A stretch of 64,000 nucleotides of DNA from Thraustochytrium sp. TN22 (taxonomy: Eukaryota > Sar > Bigyra > Thraustochytrida > Thraustochytriidae). The notes under the pieces are model-generated. The model was given only the letters and a program-made list of their open reading frames with translations, had not been told where the DNA came from and searched no databases. The stretch covers positions 160,041 to 224,040 of the forward strand of contig JABLUY010000023.1 of assembly GCA_013306675.1 (NCBI GenBank). The letters run 5' to 3'. Each line of letters starts with the position of its first letter. The first letter of the stretch is position 1. This document shows, in pieces, positions 1 through 11,111 of the stretch. The position numbers and the translations under genes are program-made.

Positions 1-114
1 CTCGACTTGGCCACGCTCGAGGTGGCCTTCTTCGACATGGGCGCTTACCAGAGCCAGGGCGAAAGGGCACGAGCGCGCACGAGCGCGCGCGAGAGCGCGG
101 ATGCGCGTGCGTGA
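1..114 (+). CDS. Possible 3' end of a truncated gene
   Basis: Frame 1 is open from the window edge to a TGA at 112-114 (37 residues). The first 20 residues include FFDMGAYQ, which faintly resembles the C-terminal GAY(T/Q) segment of alanine-racemase-fold PLP decarboxylases (ornithine or arginine decarboxylase). The tail after it is Arg/Ala/Ser low complexity encoded by a GAGCGC-rich run, so it could also be read-through into a 3' UTR. Only a fragment is visible, so the family is a guess. Confidence 0.25.
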   Translation, partial: LDLATLEVAFFDMGAYQSQGERARARTSARESADARA

Positions 115-684
115 GAGGGCGGGCTGCAGACGGCGCCGTCTCACGCTCGTCCTGCCTGCAAACAAAGATTGCCAGTACCAAGCGTTTGCCCTGCCACGCC
201 CGGGCAGTTCGGCGCGGCCACGTGAACAGACTCTGGCTCACCCACCGAGCAACGCCCACCGATCTCACGCCCTTGTGGTCTCCATTCTTCACCGCATCAA
301 CTGCTACACTTTTGACACGGAAACGAGCGAGCTGAGTTGACAGGGTGGGTGCCTGTCACGCTAGCCTCTCCAAGTGCGTGCACTTTGCGGATGCCCTCCA
401 AAAACTCATCCTGTTGCACTGTGGGATCCGCGGCCAGCTCAAGGGCCCGGGGTCGGCATCCGCATGTGCAACGGATATCCCAATCCCATCGCCCTAGACG
501 GAGTTTAATCAGGATAGCCATATTATCCCTAGTAAATCGGCTCTCCTGCTTGCGCTCGACTGACCTGTTGCTATCATGATTCTAATCATTTTTGGAACTT
601 TCAACTACTGGGTTTGTATGGAAGCGTAAAGTGTTGGTCACTTCCGACTGGCCTGTGCGGATGCTGAGGCCAACTTGGGCTGCA
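115..684. other. Intergenic, no gene seen
   Basis: Short open frames on both strands look random in composition. GC is lower than in most of the window from about 480 to 640. The stretch may include the flank of the decayed mobile element that follows, but I could not identify a terminal inverted repeat. Confidence 0.4.
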
Positions 685-2357
685 TCAAGGGCACGATGGA
701 CTCGTGCTGAGGCTGCTGCGAGAGGATCTTGAACTATGGCTTGATGGGGTGTCGGTGTAGCTGGCTTGGGCTACGTGGTCGTTCCTGCTCTGCGCTGTAG
801 GGGTACCGGACGAGGCACTGGCGCTGCTCGAATCGACATGATCGAGGCAAATGGGCGAAGGTGTTCCGTTGACGTTTGTCTTGCGCTTCTTGAAGCCTTC
901 GTGAGGCTCGACGCGCACGCGCGTGTGCCACTTGGAAAAGCAGGTTGTGCGTTCATTCTTTCTCATGAACACGTGCAGAGGCACACCGCAGATGGTGCAA
1001 CGACGGTGCGTTTGCTTGCCGCAGATGACGCAGAGCCGCTTGGCGGGAATCCTCTTGTTGTTGGCGTTGAAGGATGCCTTTCCCGCTGCCTCTGAGTCAT
1101 GTTGCAGTGCGGCATCGAGGCGGATGTCGCGGGCTTGGCCGTGGTTGAAGAACTTCTGCAACTCGGGGGTTCGCTTGCGCTGACCGGCGGTCACGAGGTC
1201 CCTCGCCGCTTCCCTGGTGAGCCCAGTGGGCTTGGGCATGCTTGGCTGCATGTTGAACTCCACCTGCGCCGTATCGAGCTGCCTGCTCCTGTAGACGTGA
1301 CGGACCATGTCGACAGTGAGGCGGAACGAGACAGTGCTGAGCGCTTCAGAGCGGTTCACCTTGTCGCGGAGGGCCTTTAGCCCGTCGCTGTCTTCGAGGT
1401 TGCTCTTCCTCGCAGCCTGTAAGTAGCGGTAGACCACGATGGCGTTGACAACGAGCTGCTTGTACGTGCGCAACGCGATGTTCTGGTCGCAGCTCAGATT
1501 CATGCACTGCGTGTTGGTGATCTGCTCCACGTACTGTGTGCTTCCGTCGACGCCGCCCTTTGCGACGTTGTATAGCTCCTGCGGTAAGCACTTGATGACA
1601 TGCACGGGCCGCATGGGCCCCTTCAGAGCGACAAGCTTGCGCATGGCGCGCCACAGCCGGAAGTGCGAGCTCAGCACCGCCCCCTCCTCCTCGCCGAAGA
1701 TGGCAGGTGGCTTGGGCGGCGCACCCGCTGTCGATGCTCTGGTGCGCCCATGTCGTGAGCTTGTCCGCCCACGGTTTCAGAGCGCGCTCCATGGCGAGCC
1801 GGGCGTCCGGAGGCACTTCAACGAGGCAGGCGTACAAACACGAACTCGTGCTGGCAGCAACGTAGAGCACGTGATCGATTTGGAGGACCACAGCTTGGTG
1901 CAAGACTTGCGCGCGGTGCTCGGCAGGTATGGCCTTCCACCAAGTCTCGTCCCCCACGTGTTCATCTGGGTGCTCACGATACGTGCGTCTACCGCGCCTC
2001 CAGGCGCGACGCGCGTCTTGATCTCGACGCTGCATAGTACTGACGATGCGTCGCACTCCGCGCCTGGAAGCCGGACGCGAGCGACTCCATCCGGCGAGAC
2101 TGCGAGCCCCGGAACGGTCTTGTGCTGAATGAGGCCGACCTCGAACATGCACTCGCACCACGCGTCGGTTCGTCGACCAACGCAAGTATGTCTTCGAAGT
2201 CTTGCTGCGCAGCGGCCTCAGCACGAGCATCCTCGTCGCCAAGCTCCTCTCCTTCTTCGTCTTCGTCCCCTGTGTCCCGCTTGTCCAGGGGCACGAACTC
2301 GCTGTCGCTGTCGCTGTCGCTGTCGTCCTCCACGCGGTGGTTAGGCCTCGCCGATGC
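685..2357 (-). pseudogene. Decayed piggyBac-like / YqaJ-nuclease mobile element
   Basis: Pieces of one protein lie in order in different minus-strand frames. First, from 2357, an acidic Ser/Asp N-terminus (repeated DSDS) like those of piggyBac-type transposases. Second, at about 2160-1985, a segment with LAVSPDGV and CSVEIKTRV, matching the SPDG and EIK catalytic motifs of YqaJ/lambda-exonuclease-type nucleases. Third, at about 1985-1725 in another frame, HRAQVLHQAVVLQ, the usual continuation of the YqaJ fold. Fourth, at 1720-685 in a third frame, YNVAKGGVDGSTQY, resembling the piggyBac GGVD motif, and a terminal zinc-ribbon with CVIC, CTIC and CFSKWH. At least two frame changes (near 1985 and 1722) break it, so it is probably dead. 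The usual DDE core is not visible. The last frame alone is open for 330 codons (685-1677). I did not find target-site duplications. Confidence 0.6.
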
Positions 2358-3409
2358 CATGATGTCGCAGTGCGGGCCCGACTCCACGTCCAAGCGCTGC
2401 GGCAGGGGCGTGCGAGCTGAGAGCAGGCACAAGGCACCCGCCAGGGCCGCCTGCAGCCGCGCGCCGCAGCGCCTGCGGCTCCAGCGCGCTCCGCGACGAA
2501 GTCGCGCGCGAGCTCCCCCCAAAGCCGCTCTGGGCGAACTGCCGAGCTCATCTCATCCTAACCACCACGCCTTCGGCCAAAATGAATAGGGGGCAGGAGC
2601 CTTGGGTCGCTTCGAGTGGGCCTCTTCAAGCTCGGCCCCATCGCTGCGTTTTTGATCGAATGCGGAACTAACTTCGCCAGACTCTAGGCCACTTTTTTGG
2701 AGCAAATCGGGAGTAAAGTACCCTCTTAATACGCTTTAGTGCCCCCTGTGCCGGGCGTCACCGAGGGACCCCCGCGTGGTAGGCGGATACGAGTAAGCAT
2801 AGAGGTGTGATTGGGATATGTCCCTTTTAAAAAATGCACTGACAGTGAGGCTTTCATCCGTTCAGCGGCCTGGAAGTGGAGCGAGGCCGACGCGAAGCAA
2901 GCCGTCCAGGCAGTAGTAGTCGCTGCACGGTCTCTACTTGATGTTCCGGCTGCTCAGGCGCAACGGCTTCATTGCACATCCTGTCCTTTCAAGACGCAGG
3001 CCCGTCCATTCAAGAACGCCCTGACGATGGCGCTGTCCCAGACTTGCCCGTTGCCACATTCCCAAGGTGGCACTGGAGCGGGGTGGGAGGTACCGGCTTT
3101 GGCCCTGCCCGGTCTCTTGCCCGGGCCGCCACAGCCCCGCAACTCTTCCTGGAGGTGCATTCTTCACCCGTCGCAGCGTCGCAGCGGCACTGACTCTGGT
3201 GAGGCAGGGGCGACCGGGGGGAAGGCCGGTAGGCTCGCAGGCTGGCTCGCTCGTCTTGCGAGCGTAGGTGAGTTGCGGCTACATACATCTACCTGCGCGA
3301 GTTGCGCCTTCTTCATCACAGAGTGCTCAGCTGCTTTCCCTTATTTCAGAATGCCTTTTCAAGGTCTCCTGCCATCGCGAGCCTGTGTGGCCGCCTGAGC
3401 TCGACCGTG
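2358..3409. other. Intergenic, no gene seen
   Basis: The stretch contains a lower-GC part (about 2590-2830) and overlapping short open frames on both strands without recognisable domains. A 195-codon plus-strand frame at 2811-3398 has no family resemblance and mixed composition, so I do not call it a gene. Part may be element-derived. Confidence 0.4.
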
Positions 3410-5395
3410 TCACTGCAAAGGTTCACCGTTGATGAGGTCTGGCATCTTGGAGAAATCGTACTCGTTGATGTAGTCGGGAACTGCACGGCCATTTTGAAGA
3501 TGGGATGCAAGCTTGAAGGGCGCCGTTAGAACGCCAAAGTAGAGGCCATGGCGGATGAGTCGGAGTACGGTGGCCTGCTTGCCGCGAACGAGGGCAAAGG
3601 CGACGGCCAGTGGGAGCAGCTGCACCTTGATGAGCAGCGGTCCGTACATGACGAGATCATCCTCGAGGGTTGTGCTGGCATGTGTGAACTTGCCCAAGAT
3701 GGTCTGAATAGGGCTGGCCCATGTCCTTGCGAAGACACTGCTGCCGTGGTTGCACAGGAGTACGGTGGTGTCGTAGTCACTGATTCCAGGCACGGTGGTG
3801 TGGCCTGACACGCGGTGCTTGTTGCGAGCGCTATTCGCCTGCCACCCCGAGCCGGTCGAGGAAGACTGCTCTCCGCGCCGAATAAATCGCTGCACGAGAT
3901 CAATCAGAAAGAAAGGGGCCTCCATGGCAAGAACGAAGCCGATCGTGAGCAGCAGCGGCTCGAAGTGGACGACGTAAAAGACTTCGAGGCCGGACATACC
4001 CATGCCAGAGGCGACACTGCAGGGAACAGCGCCTATGATGCCAATCTCCCTGGAGCTCACGATGGCGCAGGATTTGACTAGCACCTGCCGAAGGGCGCGG
4101 ACCTCAGACTGGGCGCTGTGTTGAACTGTGGTCAGTGTGAGAAGGCGCGCCGCGAAGGCGAGCCCAAAGATCATGGAGCCCGTGGCGAAGAGGCGGCGGC
4201 CAGAGGATGCGACGAGGAAGCTGAGCAGCAGGCTGGTCGCAGCGGCTACGCCGGCTGTGACCCACAAATGCGAGACGAGTGAGTGCTGATAGACGGCGGC
4301 ATCGATGTAGAGGTACTTGTGAATGCCGCAGACAACCGTGAACATGAAGAGGTTGAACGAACGACCGGGCGAGGTGAAGAGCCCGCCCATGAGGTCGGCC
4401 TTGACAAGCACGCGCGCAGAACGAATCTTGACGCCATGGAAGAGCACGGGGCACGTCATGATGCGTCCACAGACGCTCAGAAAAATGTCAACAAGGAGGA
4501 AGTACGCGAAGACATCCTGCCACGGGTAAGAGTACTTGGCCTGTGCGTTGGACGCGTGGGTGGTGCGCAGCTCCAGGCTCAGCTCATAGACGCCGTCACC
4601 AGTGCGCGCGACCGAAGTCACGTGCTCCGTGGTGTGGGTGATGCCAAAGCCGAGGCCATTCTCGGTGATGTAGTGTCCCTCGATCTCGAAAACAGGGTCA
4701 AGCAAGGCGACACTTGTGGGATCCTTGGCCTCGAAGTCTTGCGCCTGCAGGCAGACCTCTTTGCAGCCTCGCGGGTCCCCGGCGCTATCGAGAGGACAGT
4801 GCATAGCCATCACTCCATAGGGAGACGCCTGTGCGCCCACGGTGACGGGCCCGGAGCCGACACAGGCGTGGGCTCCAATGATGATGAGGTCTGTCCCGGT
4901 GGAGACAACCACGAAGAGGGTCATACCAGAGTCCAGAGGAGCCATGCGACCTGTATCAGCCACCATCCACGCAAAGGCGCCTTGGTCTGACGCCGTGCGG
5001 TAGAGCAGCAGGGACGCGACGTTGGGGAAACCCAGCGAATCGCCCCCAGTCATGTCCACCGTCATTGATTTGGACGAAATTTCCGTGATTTGGCCGATGG
5101 AGAACGCGAAGACACGCACGAAAAGAACCCAGGCGAGGACGAGCATGGCGAGGTTGACGCTGCCCATCATGATGCACTTGATGAACGTCGAACGAGACTT
5201 TCGCTGCCGTTTGGCACCGCCACGTGCATGTACTTCCTGGGAAGTGGGCCCTTCCGCAGTGGACAAGACGCTCGATGTGGCCATGCTTGACGGTGCCACA
5301 GCTGCCATGGCTGCAGCAATCGTCAAGCGCAAGAATGACTCTCTGACGGCCTTTCCAGCTGCCGATGACCAGCCGCAGGTTTTTTTGTTTTGCAT
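3410..5395 (-). CDS. Multipass membrane protein, family not recognised
   Basis: A 661-residue protein. A basic stretch (KRQRKSRS, near residue 62) precedes a first strong membrane segment at about residues 75-100. A roughly 200-residue loop with several Cys residues (for example CPLD, CKEVC) follows and is probably lumenal or extracellular. The C-terminal half has about six further hydrophobic helices between residues 285 and 620, separated by short basic loops such as RRLFATG and RFIRRGEQ. The layout (one helix, large exposed domain, helix bundle) suggests a surface or endomembrane protein, but I see no motif that gives a function. Several in-frame ATGs occur in the first 40 codons, and the start at residue 29 or 38 is as plausible as the first. 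It ends with no downstream gene nearby; the next unit on that side is the decayed element. Confidence 0.75.
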   Translation of the reverse strand: MQNKKTCGWSSAAGKAVRESFLRLTIAAAMAAVAPSSMATSSVLSTAEGPTSQEVHARGGAKRQRKSRSTFIKCIMMGSVNLAMLVLAWVLFVRVFAFSIGQITEISSKSMTVDMTGGDSLGFPNVASLLLYRTASDQGAFAWMVADTGRMAPLDSGMTLFVVVSTGTDLIIIGAHACVGSGPVTVGAQASPYGVMAMHCPLDSAGDPRGCKEVCLQAQDFEAKDPTSVALLDPVFEIEGHYITENGLGFGITHTTEHVTSVARTGDGVYELSLELRTTHASNAQAKYSYPWQDVFAYFLLVDIFLSVCGRIMTCPVLFHGVKIRSARVLVKADLMGGLFTSPGRSFNLFMFTVVCGIHKYLYIDAAVYQHSLVSHLWVTAGVAAATSLLLSFLVASSGRRLFATGSMIFGLAFAARLLTLTTVQHSAQSEVRALRQVLVKSCAIVSSREIGIIGAVPCSVASGMGMSGLEVFYVVHFEPLLLTIGFVLAMEAPFFLIDLVQRFIRRGEQSSSTGSGWQANSARNKHRVSGHTTVPGISDYDTTVLLCNHGSSVFARTWASPIQTILGKFTHASTTLEDDLVMYGPLLIKVQLLPLAVAFALVRGKQATVLRLIRHGLYFGVLTAPFKLASHLQNGRAVPDYINEYDFSKMPDLINGEPLQ

Positions 5396-7544
5396 GCAAG
5401 CGAGGGTGTCTTGCGGACTCCGGAGAGAAGGAGGTTTCGTGCCAATCTTCTGAGGGGTGGTGCTCTCGAGGATGGCTGCGCTGGCTGCGCTGAGGTTGGG
5501 GAATTCCGCTGGCTGACTCGCGTGAACCCTAACGAACCTGGGGCTGACCGTCGTAAACCGCCGAAGACGGTGGCCACTCAGTTCGAGTCGAGTCCCAGAA
5601 GCGAGTCATGCATGTATTGCAGACCAGGCCATCTAACAAACCCCTGCGCTCCAACTGCGGTTGCAAATGCGAACCAGATCGTCTCGGGCGTTTTCGGCGG
5701 CCGGCCAACGGCCGGTCCTTTGCTAACATGCCCTCCGACGGTGCGCGCAAGCAGCATGACCATGCCCCTGCAGTGCCAGTGGGCCAAATACCATGCCTGC
5801 AGCCACCCCATGGTCGCCATTTCTGCTGGGTGAGGTGTCGCAAGTCGCTGTGAGAGACGCCTCGCGGCAAAACGACTCCACAGCACTGCTACGACTCGAG
5901 CACAGGCTGACACCGCTACGTGAAGTATTCCAGAAAGTGCTCGAGCTCTCTCTCCGAGTCCATGTTGTGACTGCTCACTGTGGCACAGTCAGTCCTCGGC
6001 ACCTCGTCTCGGTGCATCATAGCCTCGAGCCGCAACAATGGCCTGTTCCGGAGGTGAGGAGATCGCCGCCTGGATACCAGCCTGCCTCTACCTGCAGTGC
6101 AGTGCCGCTGCTGCCCCGACCCTGACCTGCCAGTGCTCCACTCTCGGGCTCATGATGCGCGTGCTATGCCAGTGGCAAGTTGGGATCCTGGCGTGCGCTC
6201 CCAGCTCGCTCGCTCAGCTGAGTCAGCTCAGGCTCAGCTCCGAGTCGTCAGTCTCCCACAGCCGGCATCGACCCCCTGGCCCTCTGCACGTATCCCCGCG
6301 GACCGTACCGCCGTCGTTTCCCGCAGCGCAGCCTTGCACCACCTGCTCCACTGGTGGGTGATGCGCTCAGTAAACACCCCCCTTTCTCCGCAGCGGGCTC
6401 CGCGCAGGGGCGCCCCCACTGGCGGCGGCACGTGGCCAGCGCCGAGCCAACTTCGCCACGGAGCCAAGTTCAGCCAACGCGAGCAAACCAGTCAGGGCGC
6501 GTGCCCGAGCCTGGCTCGGGGAGTCCCGGAGCGCGCGGCGAGCAAAGCGAAGCGAGAAATTCTCAGCATCGTGCGTGCGCCCGGGCGCGCCTCGCCGCTC
6601 TGGCTGCTAAGTTGGCTTGTAGGAGCTAGCGCGTGCTTGCCGGGCCTTGCTTGTGCTCAATGTGCTGTGCTTGCGTTGACGTGCGCTTGTGTGCATGCAA
6701 GCGACGGTGACTCGGATCATGATCACGGCACGAGCGACCAACTGAGCTGAGCATGCAGTGCAGTGCCATGCTCAGGCTGAGCACGAGCGAGCACGACTCG
6801 GAGCGAGCGAACTGTGCCAGTGAGCAGAGCTAAGCAGTGGTGATGGGCACGCGTGAGCACGAGCTCGCGGCCGGGCTGCAGCAGCACGCGCACCGCTCGC
6901 TGCTAGGTAGCCAACGTCCCCAACGCCAGCCATCACCAACCACGAGCGGCAGCCTGAGCGCAGCAATGCGCACACTGGCTGGCGTGGGCGCTGCCTGGAG
7001 TGGCCAGGGCTCCCCATTTCCACGGCGCTGGCAGCGGCAACGCGTAGCTCTCGCTCGCTCGCGCTCGCTCGCTCGCTCGTGCCCGCTCGCGCGGCGCGGG
7101 ACGTTCAAGTTCCACACGCGCCCGGCAAGGCCAAATTCGAATTCAAATTCAAATTCAAATCCAAACCGCAGCGCGGCGAGCGGGCGCCGCCGGCGAGCAT
7201 CCAGACTCCGAAAGCCCCGTGCGCGGCACGCGCGGGCGCGGGCGCGGGCGCGCGCGCGCAGCGCGAGCGCGAGCGGGGTCGGCGCGGGGCGGCCGCGCGC
7301 GGCCCGAGGCTGGCTAGCTGGCCGGCTGGCTCTGGAGGAAGAGGCGCCGCGCGTGGCAGGCGCTGGCACTGGCAGCAGTGGCAGGCAGGCAGCAGAGTCA
7401 GGTAGGCAGGCAGGCCGGCGGCGCCAGGCTCGGCTCCGAGGCGCGCGCGGCAGTTCTGGAGCGCGACCTGACGCCGGCGGCGGCGGCGGCAGCAGCGGCG
7501 GCGGCGGCGGCAGCAGCAGCAGCAGCAGGAGAGCGGGCGGAGGG
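5396..7544. promoter_or_regulatory. Long divergent spacer between two genes
   Basis: This spacer separates the 5' ends of two divergent genes. It holds several copies of TGCCAGTG or its complement (5774, 6128, 6167, 6815, 7368), a CTCG/GCTC tetranucleotide tract at about 7049-7080, an (AATTC/AAATTC) run near 7138-7160, and a GGC/GCA repeat at about 7472-7528 just before the next start. Open frames here are GC-driven and overlap on both strands. No independent gene is supported. Confidence 0.45.
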
Positions 7545-8378
7545 ATGGGCGGGTGCGTGGGCAAGGCGTCGCGCGCGGGGTCGGCGCTGGAGCCCGGGGC
7601 GCTGGCGGCGGCCGACGAGGACGATGCGAGGCTGCTGGCTGGAGGGGCCGTGGGCAGCGAGGCGGAGCGGCGCGCGCACGCCGTGCACGTGGACCATAGC
7701 ATGAGCAACCTGGCCAAGGAGCTGCAGTTTACGCAGTCGGACGCGTCGAACCAGATGGTGGCGGCGCAGATTGAGCGGAGGAGGGACTCGTGGCGCGCAC
7801 GCTCCGTGCGCCTGCAGGAGGCCTTCCGCCGGATCAGTAGGGATCCGTCCAGCACGAACCTGGTCGCCTCAGAGGCAAGGCAGACGGCGGACGACGAGTT
7901 CAAGGACCTGGTCGTCAGCACGCTGGCCGGCCGCATCCTCGCGCTCAGGGACGCGCAGGGGAGCGTGGACGCCTCGGGCACCGTCGTCTCGCTGTGCGAG
8001 CACCTCAACGAGGTGTTCTTTGGCGTCGTGGGCGGCAAGGACATGCGCCTCAAGCGCCTTTTTGAGAACTTCCGCCCGCACAGCCCGGTCTGCACCTGTT
8101 ATTTTGTCCTCGACGCAAGCATGGCCGTGATGGAGGACTACCTCACCGACGGCCAGCTCCGCGACATGGTTGAGAAGGCTCCTGCCAAGGGGAGGATGCG
8201 CGCCTCGGCCCTGCGCCGCACGCTCGAGTCACGCCTGCGCGCCAAGCTCGACCGCTTCATGCTTGACAACGACTATGACCCATTCGGACACCTCTGCGAG
8301 GCCGAGCCATCACTCGAGGAGCTGCGAGAGGATCTTTCACGAGGCGAGCTAGATCCGCTCTTCCAGGTTGTTGCCTGA
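7545..8378 (+). CDS. Putative N-myristoylated protein of unknown family
   Basis: A 277-residue protein starting MGGCVGKASR. Gly2 followed by Cys4 and a basic residue is the pattern of dual myristoylated and palmitoylated membrane-anchored proteins (established for Src-family and CBL/calcineurin-B-type N-termini). I chose this ATG because of that motif. The frame stays open upstream to 6837, but that part is Arg/Ala/Ser low complexity encoded by repeats. After an Ala/Glu-rich linker (to about residue 45) the protein is helical and charged, with LCEHLNEVFFG and CTCYFVLDASMAVMEDYL in the middle and an acidic C-terminus. I recognise no catalytic motif. It is probably a peripheral membrane adaptor. 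Confidence 0.7.
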   Translation: MGGCVGKASRAGSALEPGALAAADEDDARLLAGGAVGSEAERRAHAVHVDHSMSNLAKELQFTQSDASNQMVAAQIERRRDSWRARSVRLQEAFRRISRDPSSTNLVASEARQTADDEFKDLVVSTLAGRILALRDAQGSVDASGTVVSLCEHLNEVFFGVVGGKDMRLKRLFENFRPHSPVCTCYFVLDASMAVMEDYLTDGQLRDMVEKAPAKGRMRASALRRTLESRLRAKLDRFMLDNDYDPFGHLCEAEPSLEELREDLSRGELDPLFQVVA

Positions 8379-8421
8379 GCGAGCGAGCGAGCGAGAGATG
8401 GAGCGAGCGAGCGAGCGAGCG
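8377..8421. repeat. GAGC tetranucleotide tract
   Basis: Nearly pure GAGC repeats, interrupted once by GAGATG, begin at the stop codon of the preceding gene. Similar tracts occur at 7049-7080 (as GCTC), 32651-32671, 33871-33891 and 37249-37284. Confidence 0.9.
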
Positions 8422-8888
8422 TATCGCGTGCGTGTGGCGCGCGGACATGCTCTCTCGCTGCTCTTCCCTCGCTCCTCTTTACTCGCTGCTCTTTTGCGTG
8501 CGCAGCACGATACGAATGCTACATATGCCACGCGCGGAGGTTGACTTTGCCACGTAATTTCCTTCCTTCCCTCCACGCGTGCGAGCGGTGATCCTACGGT
8601 CCTTCTTTTGTTTCCCGACTTCTCCCGGCTCCCGCCTACTTCCATTTCTTTTCTTCATCTTCTTCTTTCCTGCTTTTTCTTTCCTGCATCTTCTTCTTCT
8701 TCTTCTCCTTCTCCTTCTTCTCTCTGCGGACTCTCGAACGAGCATGATGCATCTCGCAAAATGACCCCGTCTCGAGTCCTGATGTCTTACTTTGAATGTT
8801 TTCCTGTTTTTACTCGCATGGTGTCAGCCAAGAGGAGTTCGATGTTCTTGTTGATGGGGGTTGCTTTCTATTTTTCTTGATACGGACT
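8422..8888. other. Convergent 3' spacer, pyrimidine-rich
   Basis: The region lies between the 3' ends of two convergent genes. It holds a long CTT/CTTT-rich stretch (about 8555-8735) that is probably 3' UTR. No gene is seen. Confidence 0.5.
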
Positions 8889-10159
8889 CTACAGGCGCAG
8901 CTGCGCGGCGGTGGCGCCATTGCTGGCCGTGACACGAGGCGCCTTGGGCGGGCGCTTGGCGGCCTTGCCGCTCTGGTCCGCCGCAGCGTGCTGCTGCAGC
9001 TTGGCGAAAAACGTGGAAGACTTGGTCCACTTGGTATCGTCGCCGCCGCCGACAGGACCGGCCGCGGCCTTGCCGGAAACCTTGGCCTCGGCCGCGGCCT
9101 TGGCGTGCTTGTTCCCGAGACCCGGGTTCAGGCGAGAAACAACGCGCTTCTCGGCCTCACGCTGCCGCTGCCGCTTGCGCTTGGCCGTCTTGGTGGCCTG
9201 CCGCAGGCGGCGGCGCTCCTCCTGGTCCATCTCCTCGCGCGACTTGCCCACGCCATCGCGACCCTTGCGCGCAGCCAGGACCTGCTCGGGCGCCGCCTGC
9301 GCAGAGGAGCTCATCGCCACGGGCAGCGCCTCCTCCATGTTGATGGCCGCCACGTTGAGTGGCTTGACCTCGCCCTCCAGCACGGCCGGCTTGGGCGTGA
9401 AATGGAAGTTCGACAGCGCATCCAGCTTGTGGCACAGCTTGGCAAAGAGGCCCTGCAGCTCATCCTCCTCCGCCTTGCGCGCCGTGTCAGCCTCCGACGT
9501 GTGGCCCAGCATCTGCTCCTCGTACGCGCGCGCGTACTCCTCACCGAGGCCCAGCTTGCTCTTGTCCGTCGACAGCTCTGCCTTGGGCTTGTAGTCCGCG
9601 TCCAGGGCCAAAGGAAGCTTGCGCTCCACGTCGTCAAAGTCCGTGTCCAGGATACGCTGCTTGATGCGGTCCTCCAGTGTCCGCGTCACCTCCTCCGTGA
9701 TGACCGGCGCCGGCCGCGACAGGTAGTCCACCTCGATCTCCGCGCCGCGCTCCAGCAGAGCGTTCTCTGGCCGATCGCGGCCCGTCGTCTCGCCCTTCAT
9801 GTCCCAGTCCTTCTCCGCCAGGAGCTCCGCCTCCATGGACTGAATCTCCTCGCGGAGCTCCGCTTGCTTCTTCTCAAAGGTCGACAACCGCGGGGCCTCC
9901 TCCTCTTCTTCCTCCTCCTCTTCTTCCTCACTCTCCTCCTCACTCTCACTCTCGCTCTCCTCCTTCGCGGCCGCCTTCTTCGATTTCGTGGTCTTGGCTG
10001 CCTTCTCCGTCTTCTGCTCCTTCTTGCCGGCGGCCTTGGGGCCACCCTTCCTGCCCCAGAACTCTGCGAACATGACCTTGCGGCCGTCCTCTTCGTCCTC
10101 CTCCTCCTCTGGGTCTGAATCGGCGATGCCCAGGTCGATGCCGCTGTCGTCATCCGAAG

Positions 10160-10192
<33 letters not shown>

Positions 10193-10409
10193 TCTCTTCT
10201 TCAGCGCCGTCATCGCTGTAGTCGTCTTTCTCCTCGTCGCCGACAGCCTTGCGCGCATCCTCGGCCTCGACTTCCTTCTCCTTGCGCTCGCGCTCCATCA
10301 GCTTGAGCTTCATCTTAACGTCGGCGTCCTCCACGCCCGAGGTAAAATTTTCCATGTCCGCGAACGTGAACCATTCATCGTCCATCTCTGTCGGCATGTT
10401 CATGTCATT

Positions 10410-10443
<34 letters not shown>

Positions 10444-11111
10444 GCCTCAGCCTTCTTTTTCTCCTTCTTCTTGGTTGCGCCATCCTTGGCGAGCGCGCGC
10501 CGCAGGTCTGCCTCGTCCTCGTCCTCGTCCTCCTCAGATTCGTCATCCTCGTCATCCTTCTCCTCGTCGTCCTCATCCTCGTCCTCGTCCTCGTCTTCAT
10601 CTTCGTCCTCGTCCTCAACCTCGTCATCCTCATCCTCGTCGTCCTCGGCAAGTACATGGCCACCAGCAAGGAGAGATTCCGGCGCGTGCTCGTCGAGCTG
10701 CTGAACAGCCTTGTCGAGGTAGCGCATGGTCGGCTTGTTTTCCATGTCAAGCATGGCCCAGAGCTGCTCCGGGTCAAAGCCCTCGACCGGAAGCTCGTCC
10801 AGGCGGCCGGACCCGATAGGGCGCCGGCGCTTGCGCGAGCCCCCAGCTGCGCCATCCCCCGAGGCGGCATCCTCATCGTCCTCGTCCGAGCCATCGGCTT
10901 CGGCTTCGGCGCTCATGGCGTGCACGTCCACAGCCTTGCCCTCGGCGCGGCGCGCCGCATCGAAGAGCGACTTGAGCCCGCGCAGCACCACCCGCGCCAC
11001 ATCGTCGAGCTCCTCGCGCGACCCGCCGAACTGCTCGGCGCGTAGCGCGGCCAGGTCGCGCAGGACGCCCTCCTCAGGAAGCTCGCCCTTGCACAGCGAA
11101 GCGACCACCAT
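8889..11111 (-). CDS. MPHOSPH10: U3 snoRNP protein MPP10
   Basis: A 740-residue homologue of MPP10, the U3 snoRNP/SSU-processome scaffold that works with IMP3 and IMP4 in 18S rRNA maturation in the nucleolus. Diagnostic segments: GFDPEQLWAMLD near residue 110, the C-terminal core GETTGRDRPENALLE and PVITEEVTRTLEDRIKQRI near residues 435-490, and a DDVERKL motif just after it. Between these lie long Asp/Glu tracts (about residues 150-200, 220-245, 295-340, 380-405), typical of the family but expanded here as GAC/GAG microsatellites. The C-terminus is Lys/Arg-rich, as expected for nucleolar retention. Length is close to human MPP10 (about 680). The ATG is the first in the frame. Confidence 0.93.

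Noticed and set aside
2811-3398. 195-codon plus-strand frame
   Set aside because: Mixed composition, competing frames on the other strand, no domain.
5578-5913. 111-codon minus-strand frame (with AWYLAHWHCRGMVMLLA)
   Set aside because: No family resemblance; overlapped by equal-sized plus-strand frames in a spacer.
6837-7544. N-terminal extension of the myristoylated-protein gene
   Set aside because: Arg/Ala/Ser/Gly low complexity from simple repeats; the MGGCVGK start is a better fit.
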